Shown here: positions 25,833 to 35,023 of the stretch, in pieces | Layout: each line of letters begins with the position of its first letter | How positions within the stretch are numbered: the stretch's first letter is position 1 | NCBI GenBank assembly: GCA_049509915.1 | Contig: JBEKZL010000017.1 | Coordinates: 1-64,000 of the forward strand | DNA from: JBEKYD01 sp049509915 | GTDB taxonomy: Bacteria > Acidobacteriota > Terriglobia > Bryobacterales > Bryobacteraceae | Reading direction: 5' to 3' | DNA: 64,000 bases | Program-made: the position numbers and the translations under genes | Notes under the pieces: model-generated | Seen by the model: the letters and a program-made list of their open reading frames with translations, nothing else | Databases searched by the model: none | Told to the model about the DNA's origin: nothing

Positions 25833-28217
25833 TCAGTTGGCCAGCACCACCCGCGTAATTCCCGGTTCGGGGTCCGCGGGGACGGCGGGGCGGATGCGGG
25901 CCACTACGGCCAGCGCGGCCAGGTAGAACAAGCCGCCCACGATCAGCGTCTGCACCAGTCCCAGATAGATGGAACAGACCAGTGCGGCCACCGAGCCAAG
26001 CACGCTGGAGGCGGCATTGAGCGACCATGCCCAGCGCACCGAAGGCGAGTGCCAACATTCCAACCGGTCGAGCCCCACCGGAAACGGCATGCCCATGGCG
26101 ATGCCGAGCGGCGCGATCACGAGCACCGTGAGCGCGGCCTTCCACCCCAACGGCAGCCATACCAGCCCGCCCAACATTCCGCCCAGCGTCAGCGCCAGCA
26201 GCGCCGCCAGGATGGCGATGGCGCCCAGGGCTTTTGCCAGGCGGCTTTCGGCGCGGCCGATCAGCCGCCGGCTCAGGAAGCTGCCCACGCCGCTTGAAAC
26301 CAGCATGGAGAAAATCACCACGGCCAGCGCGTAAGTCGGATGGCCGAGGAAAAGGACGAATTTCTGAATCAGCCCGACCTCGATCAGGATGTAACCGGCG
26401 CCGATGAACATGAAGTAAGTCAGAAAGGCCGGAACGCCGGGCTGGCGCGGCAGGCGGGTACCGAGCACCAGCGGCGGCAGCAGCAGGATCAGTAGTGTCG
26501 CCGCCAGGCTGACGGCCATGAGCGCGAACAGCAGCGGCACGGCCTCGTTAACGGCCTTGAAATCCTCGCTGGAGCGCGAGGCAGTGCGAAGGTAATGGAC
26601 CAGGTCGCGCGGTTGCACGGTGTAGAAGAAGAAGGGGCGGTTATCGGTGACGGGGGTGATGTCGAAGCTGTAGGCGCGCTCGTACTCGTCGGGGCTGGCG
26701 GTGTGGAGCAGGTCGTAGAACTGATTCGGCATAGCGGCGTCGGGCATGTAGACGGGGCGGACGTGGCCGGCGGCGAACAGGCCGCGGGCACGGTCCAGAT
26801 CAGCCGGCGCCACGGGACGGCGCGCGACGATGACAGTATCGAGCGCGCCCCAGCCGGCGGTCGAACCCTCGCGGGCCACGATCAGGTTGCGCCAGGCCTG
26901 GCGCTCGCCGATCTGGGAGAGCGCTTCGCGGGCCAGGCCGACCAGGCGCAGGGATTCGCGCGGCGGATCGAAACCCCAACGCGTAAACGCCACCACCCCA
27001 TCCGGCGTGAGGTGTTCCAGATAGTCGCGCAGGGCGTCGACGGTATACAGATTGTTCTCCGAAAGCGCAAATGCGCCGGCGGCGGTGGCGGCCCAGGTAT
27101 CGACCAGCGTGGCCTGCAGCACCTGAAAACGATCCGTGCTGCGGCGCACGAAGGCGCGACCGTCCTCGACGTGGATGTGTACGTCCGGGCGCAGATAAAG
27201 GCCGCGGCTGAAATTCGGGAAACGCTCCTGCATGATGGTGCGGGCGATGATGCCGTTGATCTCGACGCCGGTAACGTCGTGGCTGCCGGAGGCCAGGGCG
27301 CGGGAAATGTCCCAGCCGCCGCCCGGTCCGATGACGAGCGTCTTGGCGCCGGGCCGCAGCACGTAGGGAAGCGCCGGGCCCTGTTCGAGCAGATCCTGAC
27401 GGTCGCGGGGGCTAAGATGGTCGAAGTCGAAATCGGCCACTTCGGTGGAGGCGTCGGCATCGATGAAGATCATGTGGCGGCCGTTATCCTCGCGGACCAT
27501 ACCGATGCGGGAGAACGGATTCCACTGTTGAAAGATTTCCCCGGCAATGGTGCGCTGCTTGGCGTGGCGGACGTCGATCAGGTGGTGGTGCTGGTTGTAG
27601 ATGAGGAATGCCACCATAGCGAGCGCCAGGGTGACCGAGCCCACCCGGCCGGGCACCGAGGCGGCCATGCTGAACCAGATGGCGGCGGCCGCGGCGAAGA
27701 TAACGGCCACGGCCAGAACGGTGCTGGGTCCGCCGAACCCCTGGAGCAGCAGGATGAGCAGGATGCATCCGCCGGCCGCGCCGGCGAGGTCGTAGAAATA
27801 GACCCGGTTGACGCGATCGATGGTCTCGGAAATGGCGAGCGACAACACCGCTCCCGACACGAAAAACGGCAGGGCGGTGACGAAATAGACCAGCGCCAGG
27901 TTCCAGACCGTGAGATGGGCCGGTTGAGCCAGGATGGTGACGAGCACCGCGACCACCAGCAAGCTATTGAGTGCGCTCAGCCTGCCCAGCCGCGCAAAAA
28001 GGGGGGCCTTCCATCCGGCTACGATGTACGAAAACACTCCGCCGACGCCCATGCCGAACAGTGCAATCGAGATGGCCAGGAAGGCGAAGTGGTAGTAAAA
28101 CACCACCGAAAAGATTCGGGTGAGAGAAAGCTCGAGCAACAGCGTGCCCATGGTGGTGAGAGCGACGCACAGGTAAACCTGCGGCCACGAGGTGGGAGAC
28201 GATTTCAAAGGTGGCAA
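25833..28217 (-). CDS. Spermidine-synthase-like protein fused to membrane domains
   Basis: 794 residues with three parts. The N-terminal part (about 1-230) has several membrane segments (YLCVALTTMGTLLLELSLTR, FAFLAISIALFGMGVGGVFS). The middle is a SAM/dcSAM-binding Rossmann domain with VIGPGGGWDISRALASG and GVEINGIIARTIM, followed by LRPDVHIHVEDGRAFVRRS, the layout of spermidine synthase. The C-terminal part is another set of membrane segments. Similar fused proteins are common in Acidobacteria and Planctomycetes, but aminopropyl transfer has not been shown for them. No polyamine genes are adjacent. Confidence 0.75.
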   Translation of the reverse strand: MPPLKSSPTSWPQVYLCVALTTMGTLLLELSLTRIFSVVFYYHFAFLAISIALFGMGVGGVFSYIVAGWKAPLFARLGRLSALNSLLVVAVLVTILAQPAHLTVWNLALVYFVTALPFFVSGAVLSLAISETIDRVNRVYFYDLAGAAGGCILLILLLQGFGGPSTVLAVAVIFAAAAAIWFSMAASVPGRVGSVTLALAMVAFLIYNQHHHLIDVRHAKQRTIAGEIFQQWNPFSRIGMVREDNGRHMIFIDADASTEVADFDFDHLSPRDRQDLLEQGPALPYVLRPGAKTLVIGPGGGWDISRALASGSHDVTGVEINGIIARTIMQERFPNFSRGLYLRPDVHIHVEDGRAFVRRSTDRFQVLQATLVDTWAATAAGAFALSENNLYTVDALRDYLEHLTPDGVVAFTRWGFDPPRESLRLVGLAREALSQIGERQAWRNLIVAREGSTAGWGALDTVIVARRPVAPADLDRARGLFAAGHVRPVYMPDAAMPNQFYDLLHTASPDEYERAYSFDITPVTDNRPFFFYTVQPRDLVHYLRTASRSSEDFKAVNEAVPLLFALMAVSLAATLLILLLPPLVLGTRLPRQPGVPAFLTYFMFIGAGYILIEVGLIQKFVLFLGHPTYALAVVIFSMLVSSGVGSFLSRRLIGRAESRLAKALGAIAILAALLALTLGGMLGGLVWLPLGWKAALTVLVIAPLGIAMGMPFPVGLDRLECWHSPSVRWAWSLNAASSVLGSVAALVCSIYLGLVQTLIVGGLFYLAALAVVARIRPAVPADPEPGITRVVLAN

Positions 28218-28257
28218 TACTTTATGTTAGTTGAGTGGCGGCGGCGAGCTCAACTCC

Positions 28258-29550
28258 TCAGGCTGTAGGGGGTGTGCGACATGGAGGCGCATCGTCCACG
28301 TCGCGCCGGTAGACGCAGGCTCCCGCGGAATAGACGGCGAGCGCCGTCTCGCGGCCGAAAAAATAGGCGAGCTCGCGGTAGTTGGTGCAATCGTGGATGG
28401 CGAAGTCGGCGACTTTGCCAGGTTCGAGCGAGCCAATCTCGTGGCCGCGGCCCAGGCTGTAGGCGGCGTTGATGGTCGCTGCCGCGATCGATTCGGCCGG
28501 GGTCAGGCGCAGGTGCGTAGAGGCCAGCGAGAGCACCATCGGCATGGACGCAGTGGGCGAGGAGCCGGGATTGAAATCCGTCGCCAGGACGATGGCGAGC
28601 CCGGCTTCGATCATGGCGCGCGCGGCGGGGTAGCGCGTGGAGCCGAGGTGATACACCGACGCGGGCAGGAGGACGGGCTGCACGCCGGCTCGGGCGAGAG
28701 CGTCAAAGCCCGCGGCGGTGGTGGATTCCAAGTGATCGGCAGTCGCGGCTCCGACCTCCGCCGCCAGCAGCGCGCCGGAATCGGGGCTGAACTGATCGGC
28801 GTGAATTCGCACGCCAAGGCCGAGGCCTTGCGCGGCGCGGAGGATGGCGCGGGTATGCGGGACGTCGAAGATGTGCGGTTCGCAAAAGACGTCGCAGTAT
28901 TCGGCCAGCTTTTCCTGGGCGACACGGGGCAGCATTTCGCGGATTACGAGTTCGACGTATTCGCTGGTGCGGCCGCGATATTCGTCGGGGATCTCGTGCG
29001 CCCCAAGGAACGTGGGCACCGTGCGGACGAGTCCGGATGCGCCCAGCGCGCGGATGACGCGGAGCATTTTCAGCTCGGCCGCGACCGAGAGGCCATAGCC
29101 GGATTTCACTTCGATGGTGGTGGTGCCTCCGGCCAGGAACCAGCTGGCGTAGCGGCGGGCGGCGTGGAGAAGATCGTCTTCGGAGGCATCGCGGGTACGC
29201 CGCACGGTAGAGCGAATGCCTCCGCCCTCGGCCGCGATTTCGGAATAGGTTGCACCCCGGGCGCGGCGTTCGAACTCACCCGAGCGATTGCCGGCGAAGA
29301 CGGCGTGGGTGTGGGCATCGACAAAGCCGGGCAGGACGACGCGGCCGCCTGCGTCCACGATTTCGGTGTCCCGGCAACAAGCGCGCTCGATATCGGCGCG
29401 CGCACCGATATCGGCGATTCGACCGTCGCGCACGCGCATGGCGCCATCGGGAATGATGGCGAGATCGCGCAGTTCGGCGCCGGTGCGCGGCCGCGCAGGT
29501 CCGGCCACGGTGACGAGCTGAGAGCAGTTCAGAAGAGCGAGATCAGGCAT
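28258..29550 (-). CDS. hutI: Imidazolonepropionase
   Basis: 430 residues from ATG 29550. It hydrolyses 4-imidazolone-5-propionate to N-formimino-L-glutamate, the third step of histidine degradation. The amidohydrolase metal site is visible as VDAHTHAVFAGNR near the N-terminus, with further ligands in VKSGYGLSVAAELKML, HADQFSPDSGALLAAEVGAA, TADHLE and ATDFNPGSSP. It is the last hut gene on the minus strand, separated from ftcD by about 225 bp holding an inverted pair of repeats, so it may be transcribed separately or weakly by read-through. Confidence 0.93.
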   Translation of the reverse strand: MPDLALLNCSQLVTVAGPARPRTGAELRDLAIIPDGAMRVRDGRIADIGARADIERACCRDTEIVDAGGRVVLPGFVDAHTHAVFAGNRSGEFERRARGATYSEIAAEGGGIRSTVRRTRDASEDDLLHAARRYASWFLAGGTTTIEVKSGYGLSVAAELKMLRVIRALGASGLVRTVPTFLGAHEIPDEYRGRTSEYVELVIREMLPRVAQEKLAEYCDVFCEPHIFDVPHTRAILRAAQGLGLGVRIHADQFSPDSGALLAAEVGAATADHLESTTAAGFDALARAGVQPVLLPASVYHLGSTRYPAARAMIEAGLAIVLATDFNPGSSPTASMPMVLSLASTHLRLTPAESIAAATINAAYSLGRGHEIGSLEPGKVADFAIHDCTNYRELAYFFGRETALAVYSAGACVYRRDVDDAPPCRTPPTA

Positions 29551-29583
29551 AATGTGGCGCACCCGCTCCACGTTTCGGCATTC

Positions 29584-29762
29584 GTGGGGCAGGCCCTCGG
29601 CCTGCGGCGGCCTCCCAGGCCGCCCCGCCGCAACGCACTATCCAAACGTGGTCCTGAAGGGATCACCGCCGAAGCGCCGGTTGTGACCCCCCGCCTGCTT
29701 GATCGGCCAAGCCGCAGCCCGGCGGCCTGGGAGGCCGCCGCAGGCCGAGAGCCTGCCCCACA
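29584..29762. repeat. Inverted pair of dispersed repeats between hutI and ftcD
   Basis: gtggggcaggccctcggcct and following GC-rich sequence (29584-29632) recur inverted at 29718-29762 (ending agcctgccccac). The first arm and the about 60 bp after it resemble 37686-37780. The pair could fold into a large hairpin in the transcript between ftcD and hutI. Confidence 0.75.
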
Positions 29763-29775
29763 CCACCGCGTAACC

Positions 29776-31182
29776 CTACAGCGCATCCACACGGCGCTGA
29801 ACCGCTGCTTTGAAATCGGCATCCTGAATCGATTCCAGATTGATCTTGACGTTCTCCCAGGCACCGGCGCGGGCGGCGGCGGCGAGCGATTTCGCTACCG
29901 CCAGATCGCTCGAAAACCGGGCGGGCACGACCAGTCCGTCCAGGCGCGCGCCTAGATCGCGGGACCGTTCCATGACTTCGAGCGGGACTTCGGCGGCACC
30001 GTGGAGCGCCGCTTCCACATGCGGGGAGCGTTCGTCCTTGGGGCGTTTATAGGCGGCTATGACCTGGTTGAACGCCCGCGCGTCGCGATCGACGGCCTCG
30101 GTGAAAAACTGCCGATCAGCCTCGAAGGGAGCGGGATCGAGCTTCGCCACTCGCGTCACCATCGAACCGAGCGCGGCTGCCATAGCTCCGGCGGCGGCGG
30201 CGGCGCTGCCTCCACCGGGCGTCGCCGCCGGGGAAGCGAGCGCGTCGAGGAATTCCGGCAACCCGCCGCGAACCGACACTGCTTCGGCGATGCGGTTTTC
30301 CAGCACCAGCTCGGGACGGAAGTTTTCGAAGCGCAGAAAATATTCGGCGGAAAGCTCGATGGACTTTTTCGGAATCAGCCCCACGATCTCGCTGCCAACC
30401 ACGCCCACGCCGTGCCGTTCGGCTTCGCGCCGCACCGTCTCGAAAACCAGGTGCATGGGCGTCTGCTCGAAATCGGTGAGGTTGATCGAAACCTGCGCCA
30501 GGTTGCGCGAGGCCAGCATCACGCCCATCGACTTCACGTAGCGGAAGCCGCCGCTCGAAAAGCGAATCGTTTTCGCGATGCGTTTGGCGATGGAGAGGTC
30601 GGCCGTGTTCAGGTTGACGTTGTAGGCGATCAGGAACTTGCGCGCCCCGACGACAATGGCGCCGGCCGTGGCGTGACAGACCGCGTCGCCGATATCGGGG
30701 TCGCGCGCCGCGACCGTACCCATCTCGCGCCGCAGAGCCTCGAACTGGCCCTTGCGAATGTTTTCGAGGTTGGTGCGCTCCGGACGCCGCGCCGCGGCTT
30801 CATAAAGGTAGACGGGCAGACGCAGCTTGGCCCATAGCTCCTCGCCGAGCCGCTCGGCCAGTTGCACGCACTCTTCCACCGTGACGCCTTCGATGGGGAT
30901 GAACGGCAGCACGTCGGCGGCGCCGATGCGCGGATGGGCGCCGGTGTGATGGGTGAGGTCGATCAGCGCCACCGCTTTCTCGACCGAAGCAAACGCCGCG
31001 GCCGCCACCGCGTTGGGCGGGCCGGCGAACGTCAGCACGCTGCGGTTGTGATCGGGGTCGCTCTCGCGATCGAGCAGCACCACCTCGGGAACCGCCAGGA
31101 TCGACTCTACGATGGCGTCGACCTTGGCCATGTCGCGCCCTTCGCTGAAGTTGGGTACACACTCTACGAGCTGTCCGGGCAT
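29776..31182 (-). CDS. ftcD: Glutamate formimidoyltransferase / formimidoyltetrahydrofolate cyclodeaminase
   Basis: 468 residues from MPGQLVECVPNFSEGRDMAK. The N-terminal formiminotransferase (about 1-300) moves the formimino group from formiminoglutamate to tetrahydrofolate (FRYVKSMGVMLASRNLAQVS, SINLTDFEQTPMHLVFE). The C-terminal cyclodeaminase has ASPAATPGGGSAAAAAGAMA and releases ammonia (EC 2.1.2.5 and 4.3.1.4). It is fused as in vertebrate FTCD and some bacteria. In this operon it replaces HutG/HutF, so histidine is degraded via a folate-linked route. The hutU stop is 9 bp upstream of its start. Confidence 0.93.
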   Translation of the reverse strand: MPGQLVECVPNFSEGRDMAKVDAIVESILAVPEVVLLDRESDPDHNRSVLTFAGPPNAVAAAAFASVEKAVALIDLTHHTGAHPRIGAADVLPFIPIEGVTVEECVQLAERLGEELWAKLRLPVYLYEAAARRPERTNLENIRKGQFEALRREMGTVAARDPDIGDAVCHATAGAIVVGARKFLIAYNVNLNTADLSIAKRIAKTIRFSSGGFRYVKSMGVMLASRNLAQVSINLTDFEQTPMHLVFETVRREAERHGVGVVGSEIVGLIPKKSIELSAEYFLRFENFRPELVLENRIAEAVSVRGGLPEFLDALASPAATPGGGSAAAAAGAMAAALGSMVTRVAKLDPAPFEADRQFFTEAVDRDARAFNQVIAAYKRPKDERSPHVEAALHGAAEVPLEVMERSRDLGARLDGLVVPARFSSDLAVAKSLAAAARAGAWENVKINLESIQDADFKAAVQRRVDAL

Positions 31183-31190
31183 TCCGCTTC

Positions 31191-32840
31191 CTAATCTAAC
31201 GAATCCATCGGACGGCGGACACCGTGAGTACGCGCGAAGGCAGCGGCCTCCGGGTAGCCCGCGTCGGCATGGCGCACCACGCCGATGCCGGGGTCGCAGG
31301 TGAGGACGCGCTCCAGGCGCCGGTCGGATGCTTCGGTGCCGTCCGCCACCACCACCATGCCGGCATGTTGCGAGTAGCCGATGCCCACGCCGCCGCCGTT
31401 GTGGATGCTCACCCAGGACGCGCCTGCCGCGGTGTTGACCAGCGCGTTGAGCAGCGGCCAATCGGCAATCGCGTCTGAGCCGTCGCGCATGCCTTCGGTC
31501 TCGCGGAAGGGGCTGGCCACGCTGCCGGTGTCGAGGTGGTCGCGCCCGATCACGATGGGCGCTTTCAACTCCCCGTTGCGCACCAGCCGGTTGATGGCCA
31601 GGCCGAAGGTGGCGCGCTCGCCGTAGCCCAGCCAGCAGATGCGCGCGGGAAGGCCCTGGAAATGAATGCGCCGTTGGGCCAGCGGGATCCAGCGAGCCAG
31701 CGTTTCGTCGCGCGGGAACAGTTCGAGCGCCAGTTCATCGGTGCGGTAGATGTCGGCCGGATCGCCCGAAAGCGCGACCCAGCGGAACGGGCCGCGGCCT
31801 TCGCAAAATAGGGGACGGATGTACTCGGGCACGAAACCCGGAATATCGAAGGCGCGCTCCACGCCGGCCTGCTTGGCGTGGGTGCGGATGTTGTTGCCAT
31901 AGTCGAAGGTGACCGCGCCGGCCTTCTGCAGCGCCAGCATGGCTTCGACGTGGGCCGCCATGGCCGCCATCGAGTGCGCGATGTATTGCTCGGGATTGCG
32001 CGTGCGTAGCGCCAGTGCTTCGTCCAGCGTCATACCGTTCGGGACGTAGCCGTTGAGAGGGTCGTGCGCGCTGGTCTGGTCGGTAACGACATCGGGCACC
32101 GCACCGCGGCGGACCAGTTCGGGGAGCACGTCGGCGCAGTTGCCCACCAGCGCCACCGAAATCGCGTCGCTTGTGTCGAGCAGGCGCAGGGCTTCGTCGA
32201 GCGAATAGGCGATGCGGTCGCAGTAGCCGGTATCGAGCCGCCGCTGAATCCGTGCGGCGTCCACCTCGATGCCGAGGAAGCGCGCGCCGTTCATCGTGGC
32301 GGCCAACGGCTGCGCGCCCCCCATTCCGCCCATTCCGCCCGACACCACCAGCTTGCCCGCCAGCGATCCGCCGAAGTGTTTGCGCGCCAGCGCGGCGAAG
32401 GTCTCGAAGGTTCCCTGCACAATGCCCTGGCTGCCGATGTAGATCCAGGACCCGGCGGTCATCTGCCCGTACATGGTGAGGCCGAGCCGCTCCAGGCGAT
32501 TGAATTCGTCCCAGTTCGACCAGTGGCCCACCAGGTTCGAATTGGCCAGCAGCACGCGCGGCGCTTCGGGGTGGGTACGGAAGATGCCCACGGGACGGCC
32601 CGATTGCACCAGCAGGGTTTCGTCGTTCCCGAGCGATTCCAGCGACCGCACCATGGCGTGAAAGCTGGGCCAATCGCGCGCCGCGCGTCCGGTGCCGCCG
32701 TAGACGATGAGCTGGTCCGGTTTCTCGGCAACCTCCGGATCGAGGTTGTTGTGAAGCATGCGCAGAGCGGCCTCCTGGTGCCAACCCTGGCAGCGCAGGC
32801 GGCTCCCGCGGGGAGCCTGAATCGCGGTGTCCACATTCAT
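31191..32840 (-). CDS. hutU: Urocanate hydratase
   Basis: 549 residues from MNVDTAIQAPRGSRLRCQGW. It hydrates urocanate to imidazolonepropionate with tightly bound NAD+. The NAD-binding signature VSGGMGGMGGAQPLAATMNG is present, as is the catalytic-Cys region IRPLFCEGRGPFRWVALSGD and GRDHLDTGSVASPFRETEGM. The start overlaps the hutH stop by 4 bp (ATGA, 32837-32840). Confidence 0.96.
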   Translation of the reverse strand: MNVDTAIQAPRGSRLRCQGWHQEAALRMLHNNLDPEVAEKPDQLIVYGGTGRAARDWPSFHAMVRSLESLGNDETLLVQSGRPVGIFRTHPEAPRVLLANSNLVGHWSNWDEFNRLERLGLTMYGQMTAGSWIYIGSQGIVQGTFETFAALARKHFGGSLAGKLVVSGGMGGMGGAQPLAATMNGARFLGIEVDAARIQRRLDTGYCDRIAYSLDEALRLLDTSDAISVALVGNCADVLPELVRRGAVPDVVTDQTSAHDPLNGYVPNGMTLDEALALRTRNPEQYIAHSMAAMAAHVEAMLALQKAGAVTFDYGNNIRTHAKQAGVERAFDIPGFVPEYIRPLFCEGRGPFRWVALSGDPADIYRTDELALELFPRDETLARWIPLAQRRIHFQGLPARICWLGYGERATFGLAINRLVRNGELKAPIVIGRDHLDTGSVASPFRETEGMRDGSDAIADWPLLNALVNTAAGASWVSIHNGGGVGIGYSQHAGMVVVADGTEASDRRLERVLTCDPGIGVVRHADAGYPEAAAFARTHGVRRPMDSLD

Positions 32841-34378
32841 TGCATGACCTCCGCCGGAGACGGCAGCGCTTCCGGCATCGCCCATTCGTCGAAGCGGCCC
32901 TCGCGGACGGCCGCGGCCACGGCTTCGATGTCGCGCGAAAGCGGACGGTCGTCGCTCGAGGGCGGGGCGATGGCGCACACCGCTTCGAGCACGCGGCCGA
33001 GTTCCCTGCCGGGCTTGAACGGTTCGCGATACCGCAGCGCCTGGCTGGCCGTCAACAGTTCGATGGCCGCGATTGCCTCGCCGTTCTCCACGATCTGCCG
33101 CAGCTTTAGCGCCGCGGTCATGCCCATCGAAACGTGGTCTTCCTGGCCGCCCGACGTGGGCAGGTTATCCACGCTGGCGGGATGCGCCAGCACTTTCGAT
33201 TCGGCGAGCAGGGAAACCGCGGCCACGTGCGCGATCATGAAGCCGCTGCCGACGCCGGGATGCGCGGCCAGGAATGCGGGCAGCCCCTGGTTGAGATCGG
33301 GATTCACCAGCCGATCGATGCGGCGCTCGGCGATGGAGGCCAGCGTCGTGAGGGCGATGGCCGCTGTGTCGAACCCGAGCGCCAGCGGCGCCCCATGGAA
33401 ATTGCCGCCGCTGAGCACGTCGCCGGTTTCGGGAAAGACCAGCGGATTGTCGGTAGCGCTGCCGGATTCGATCTCGACCGTGGCACGGGCAAATTCCAGC
33501 GCGCCGCGCACCGCGCCGTGGACCTGCGGCATGCAGCGCAGGCTGTAGGCGTCCTGCACGCGCGTGGGCGCCACGCGCCGCGCCGGGGCCGCGTCGCTTT
33601 CCTCTAACAGGTCGCGCAATCGCGCCGCTACCGCCGCCTGTCCCGCGTGCGGCCGCGCGGCGTGAATGCGGGGGTCGAAGGCGACCGGCGTGCCGAGCAG
33701 CGCTTCGAGCGAAAGCGCGCCGCCCAGATCGGCGATCCCGGCCAGGCGGTGACCTCGCCAGAGCGCCAGCGCCCCAACCGCCGTCAAAGCCTGCGTGCCG
33801 TTCAACAGCGCGAGCCCTTCCTTGGCTTCCAGTTTCAGCGGCTCCAGCCCCGCGCGGACAAGCGCCACGCCGCCCGCCATGCGTTCGCCGCGATAGACCG
33901 CCTCGCCTTCGCCGATGGCACACAACGCCAGATGCGCCAGCGGCGCCAGATCCCCGCTAGCGCCTACCGATCCCTTTTCCGGTATCACCGGATGCACCCC
34001 GCGATTCAGCATCTCGCAGAGCGCCTCGGCCACCGCCGGCCGCACTCCGCTGTAGCCAAGGGCCAGCGTGTTCGCTCGCAGCGCCACCATCGCGCGCGTC
34101 TCTCCCGCCGAAAGCGGACGCCCGATTCCGCAGGCGTGACTGCGCACCAGATTCAGTTGCAGCCGTTCGATGTCCTCGCACGGAATCTTCACGCCGCACA
34201 ACTTGCCGAACCCGGTATTGATTCCGTAGACCGGCAGACGCTCTTCGACCGCCTGGCGCACGACCCGCCGCGACGCCTCCATCCGTCTGGTGGCATCCGG
34301 CGCGAGCCGCACCCGTTCGCCGGACGCGATAGCCGCGATATCGCACAGTTTCAGGGCCTGGCCGCCGAGTAGCATCAT
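32837..34378 (-). CDS. hutH: Histidine ammonia-lyase
   Basis: 513 residues from the first of two tandem ATGs. It removes ammonia from L-histidine to give urocanate. The autocatalytic MIO cofactor is formed from the A-S-G in KGSVGASGDLAPLAHLAL. YGINTGFGKL and the NGTQALTAVGALAL and QDAYSLRCMPQVHGAVRGAL segments are diagnostic of this family. It is the first gene of the hut operon and is divergent from the Lrp-type regulator. The frame extends to 34408 but the tandem ATG after AGG is preferred. Confidence 0.95.
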   Translation of the reverse strand: MMLLGGQALKLCDIAAIASGERVRLAPDATRRMEASRRVVRQAVEERLPVYGINTGFGKLCGVKIPCEDIERLQLNLVRSHACGIGRPLSAGETRAMVALRANTLALGYSGVRPAVAEALCEMLNRGVHPVIPEKGSVGASGDLAPLAHLALCAIGEGEAVYRGERMAGGVALVRAGLEPLKLEAKEGLALLNGTQALTAVGALALWRGHRLAGIADLGGALSLEALLGTPVAFDPRIHAARPHAGQAAVAARLRDLLEESDAAPARRVAPTRVQDAYSLRCMPQVHGAVRGALEFARATVEIESGSATDNPLVFPETGDVLSGGNFHGAPLALGFDTAAIALTTLASIAERRIDRLVNPDLNQGLPAFLAAHPGVGSGFMIAHVAAVSLLAESKVLAHPASVDNLPTSGGQEDHVSMGMTAALKLRQIVENGEAIAAIELLTASQALRYREPFKPGRELGRVLEAVCAIAPPSSDDRPLSRDIEAVAAAVREGRFDEWAMPEALPSPAEVMQ

Positions 34379-34443
34379 CCTGCGAAAATGATAACGCCGC
34401 TCCCACATCCTCGAACAGTAAGATTCACTGATAAAATCGCAGT
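34379..34443. promoter_or_regulatory. Divergent hut / Lrp regulator control region
   Basis: A 65-bp gap separates hutH from the Lrp-type gene, so both promoters and any regulator site must overlap. TAAAAT (34432-34437) ends 7 nt before the regulator ATG, predicting a leaderless mRNA. Confidence 0.55.
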
Positions 34444-34923
34444 ATGACCGTTGAATCTGCTGGTCTGCTCGATGATTTAGGCTATAACCTACTTTCGATA
34501 CTACAGAAAGACGCCCGCATCTCCTACGCGGAGCTCGGCCGGAAGATCGGCCTCTCCCCCGCGGCTACCGCCGAACGCATGCGCCGCATGGAAGAGGCAG
34601 GCATCATTCGCGGCTACCGGGTCGATATCGACCGGGAAGCGCTGGGATTCCAAATGCTCGCCATCGTCCGCCTGAGTTGCGACGGGCCCAAGTACCGGCC
34701 GTTCCTCCAGGCCGTGAAGAGCATGGACCTGATTGCGGAATGCCACCACGTGGCCGGCGGCGATGCCTTTATCCTCAAAGTGGTGGCCGCGTCCGTTGAG
34801 GAACTGGAGCGCCTGGTGGAAAAGCTGCTCGATTTCGGCGTCCCCACTACCAGCGTGGTCTTCTCCTCCCCGGTGGTGGGTCCGGTAACAGACCTGCCCG
34901 CGCGGTACTGGATTTCGCGCTGA
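34444..34923 (+). CDS. Lrp/AsnC-family transcriptional regulator, probable hut regulator
   Basis: 159 residues. The N-terminal winged helix-turn-helix reads LLSILQKDARISYAELGRKI and GLSPAATAERMRRMEEAGII (about 15-55). The C-terminal RAM ligand-binding domain includes FQMLAIVRLSCDG, CHHVAGGDAFILKVVAASVE and PTTSVVFSSPVVG. Lrp/AsnC proteins sense amino acids and usually control a neighbouring operon. Divergence from hutH makes histidine or urocanate responsive control of the hut genes likely, but this is inference. Confidence 0.92.
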   Translation: MTVESAGLLDDLGYNLLSILQKDARISYAELGRKIGLSPAATAERMRRMEEAGIIRGYRVDIDREALGFQMLAIVRLSCDGPKYRPFLQAVKSMDLIAECHHVAGGDAFILKVVAASVEELERLVEKLLDFGVPTTSVVFSSPVVGPVTDLPARYWISR

Positions 34924-35023
34924 GACGGCCCTGGCGCAGGCATGATTGGCGGCTTAGCCGGCTGACAGCCCGTCCCGTGAGAACAATTCGTAACCTTTTC
35001 CGCCCTGCGCAGTATATCGGTCC

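Noticed and set aside
26595..28268. Open frame of 557 codons opposite the spermidine-synthase-like gene
   Set aside because: Composition (Gly/Ala/His/Gln rich, no motif) is that of a GC-rich antisense shadow.
28231..29955. Open frame of 574 codons opposite hutI
   Set aside because: Antisense to a gene with a clear amidohydrolase metal site and spans the repeat region.
32064..33548. Open frame of 494 codons opposite hutU and hutH
   Set aside because: Shadow of two certain hut genes.
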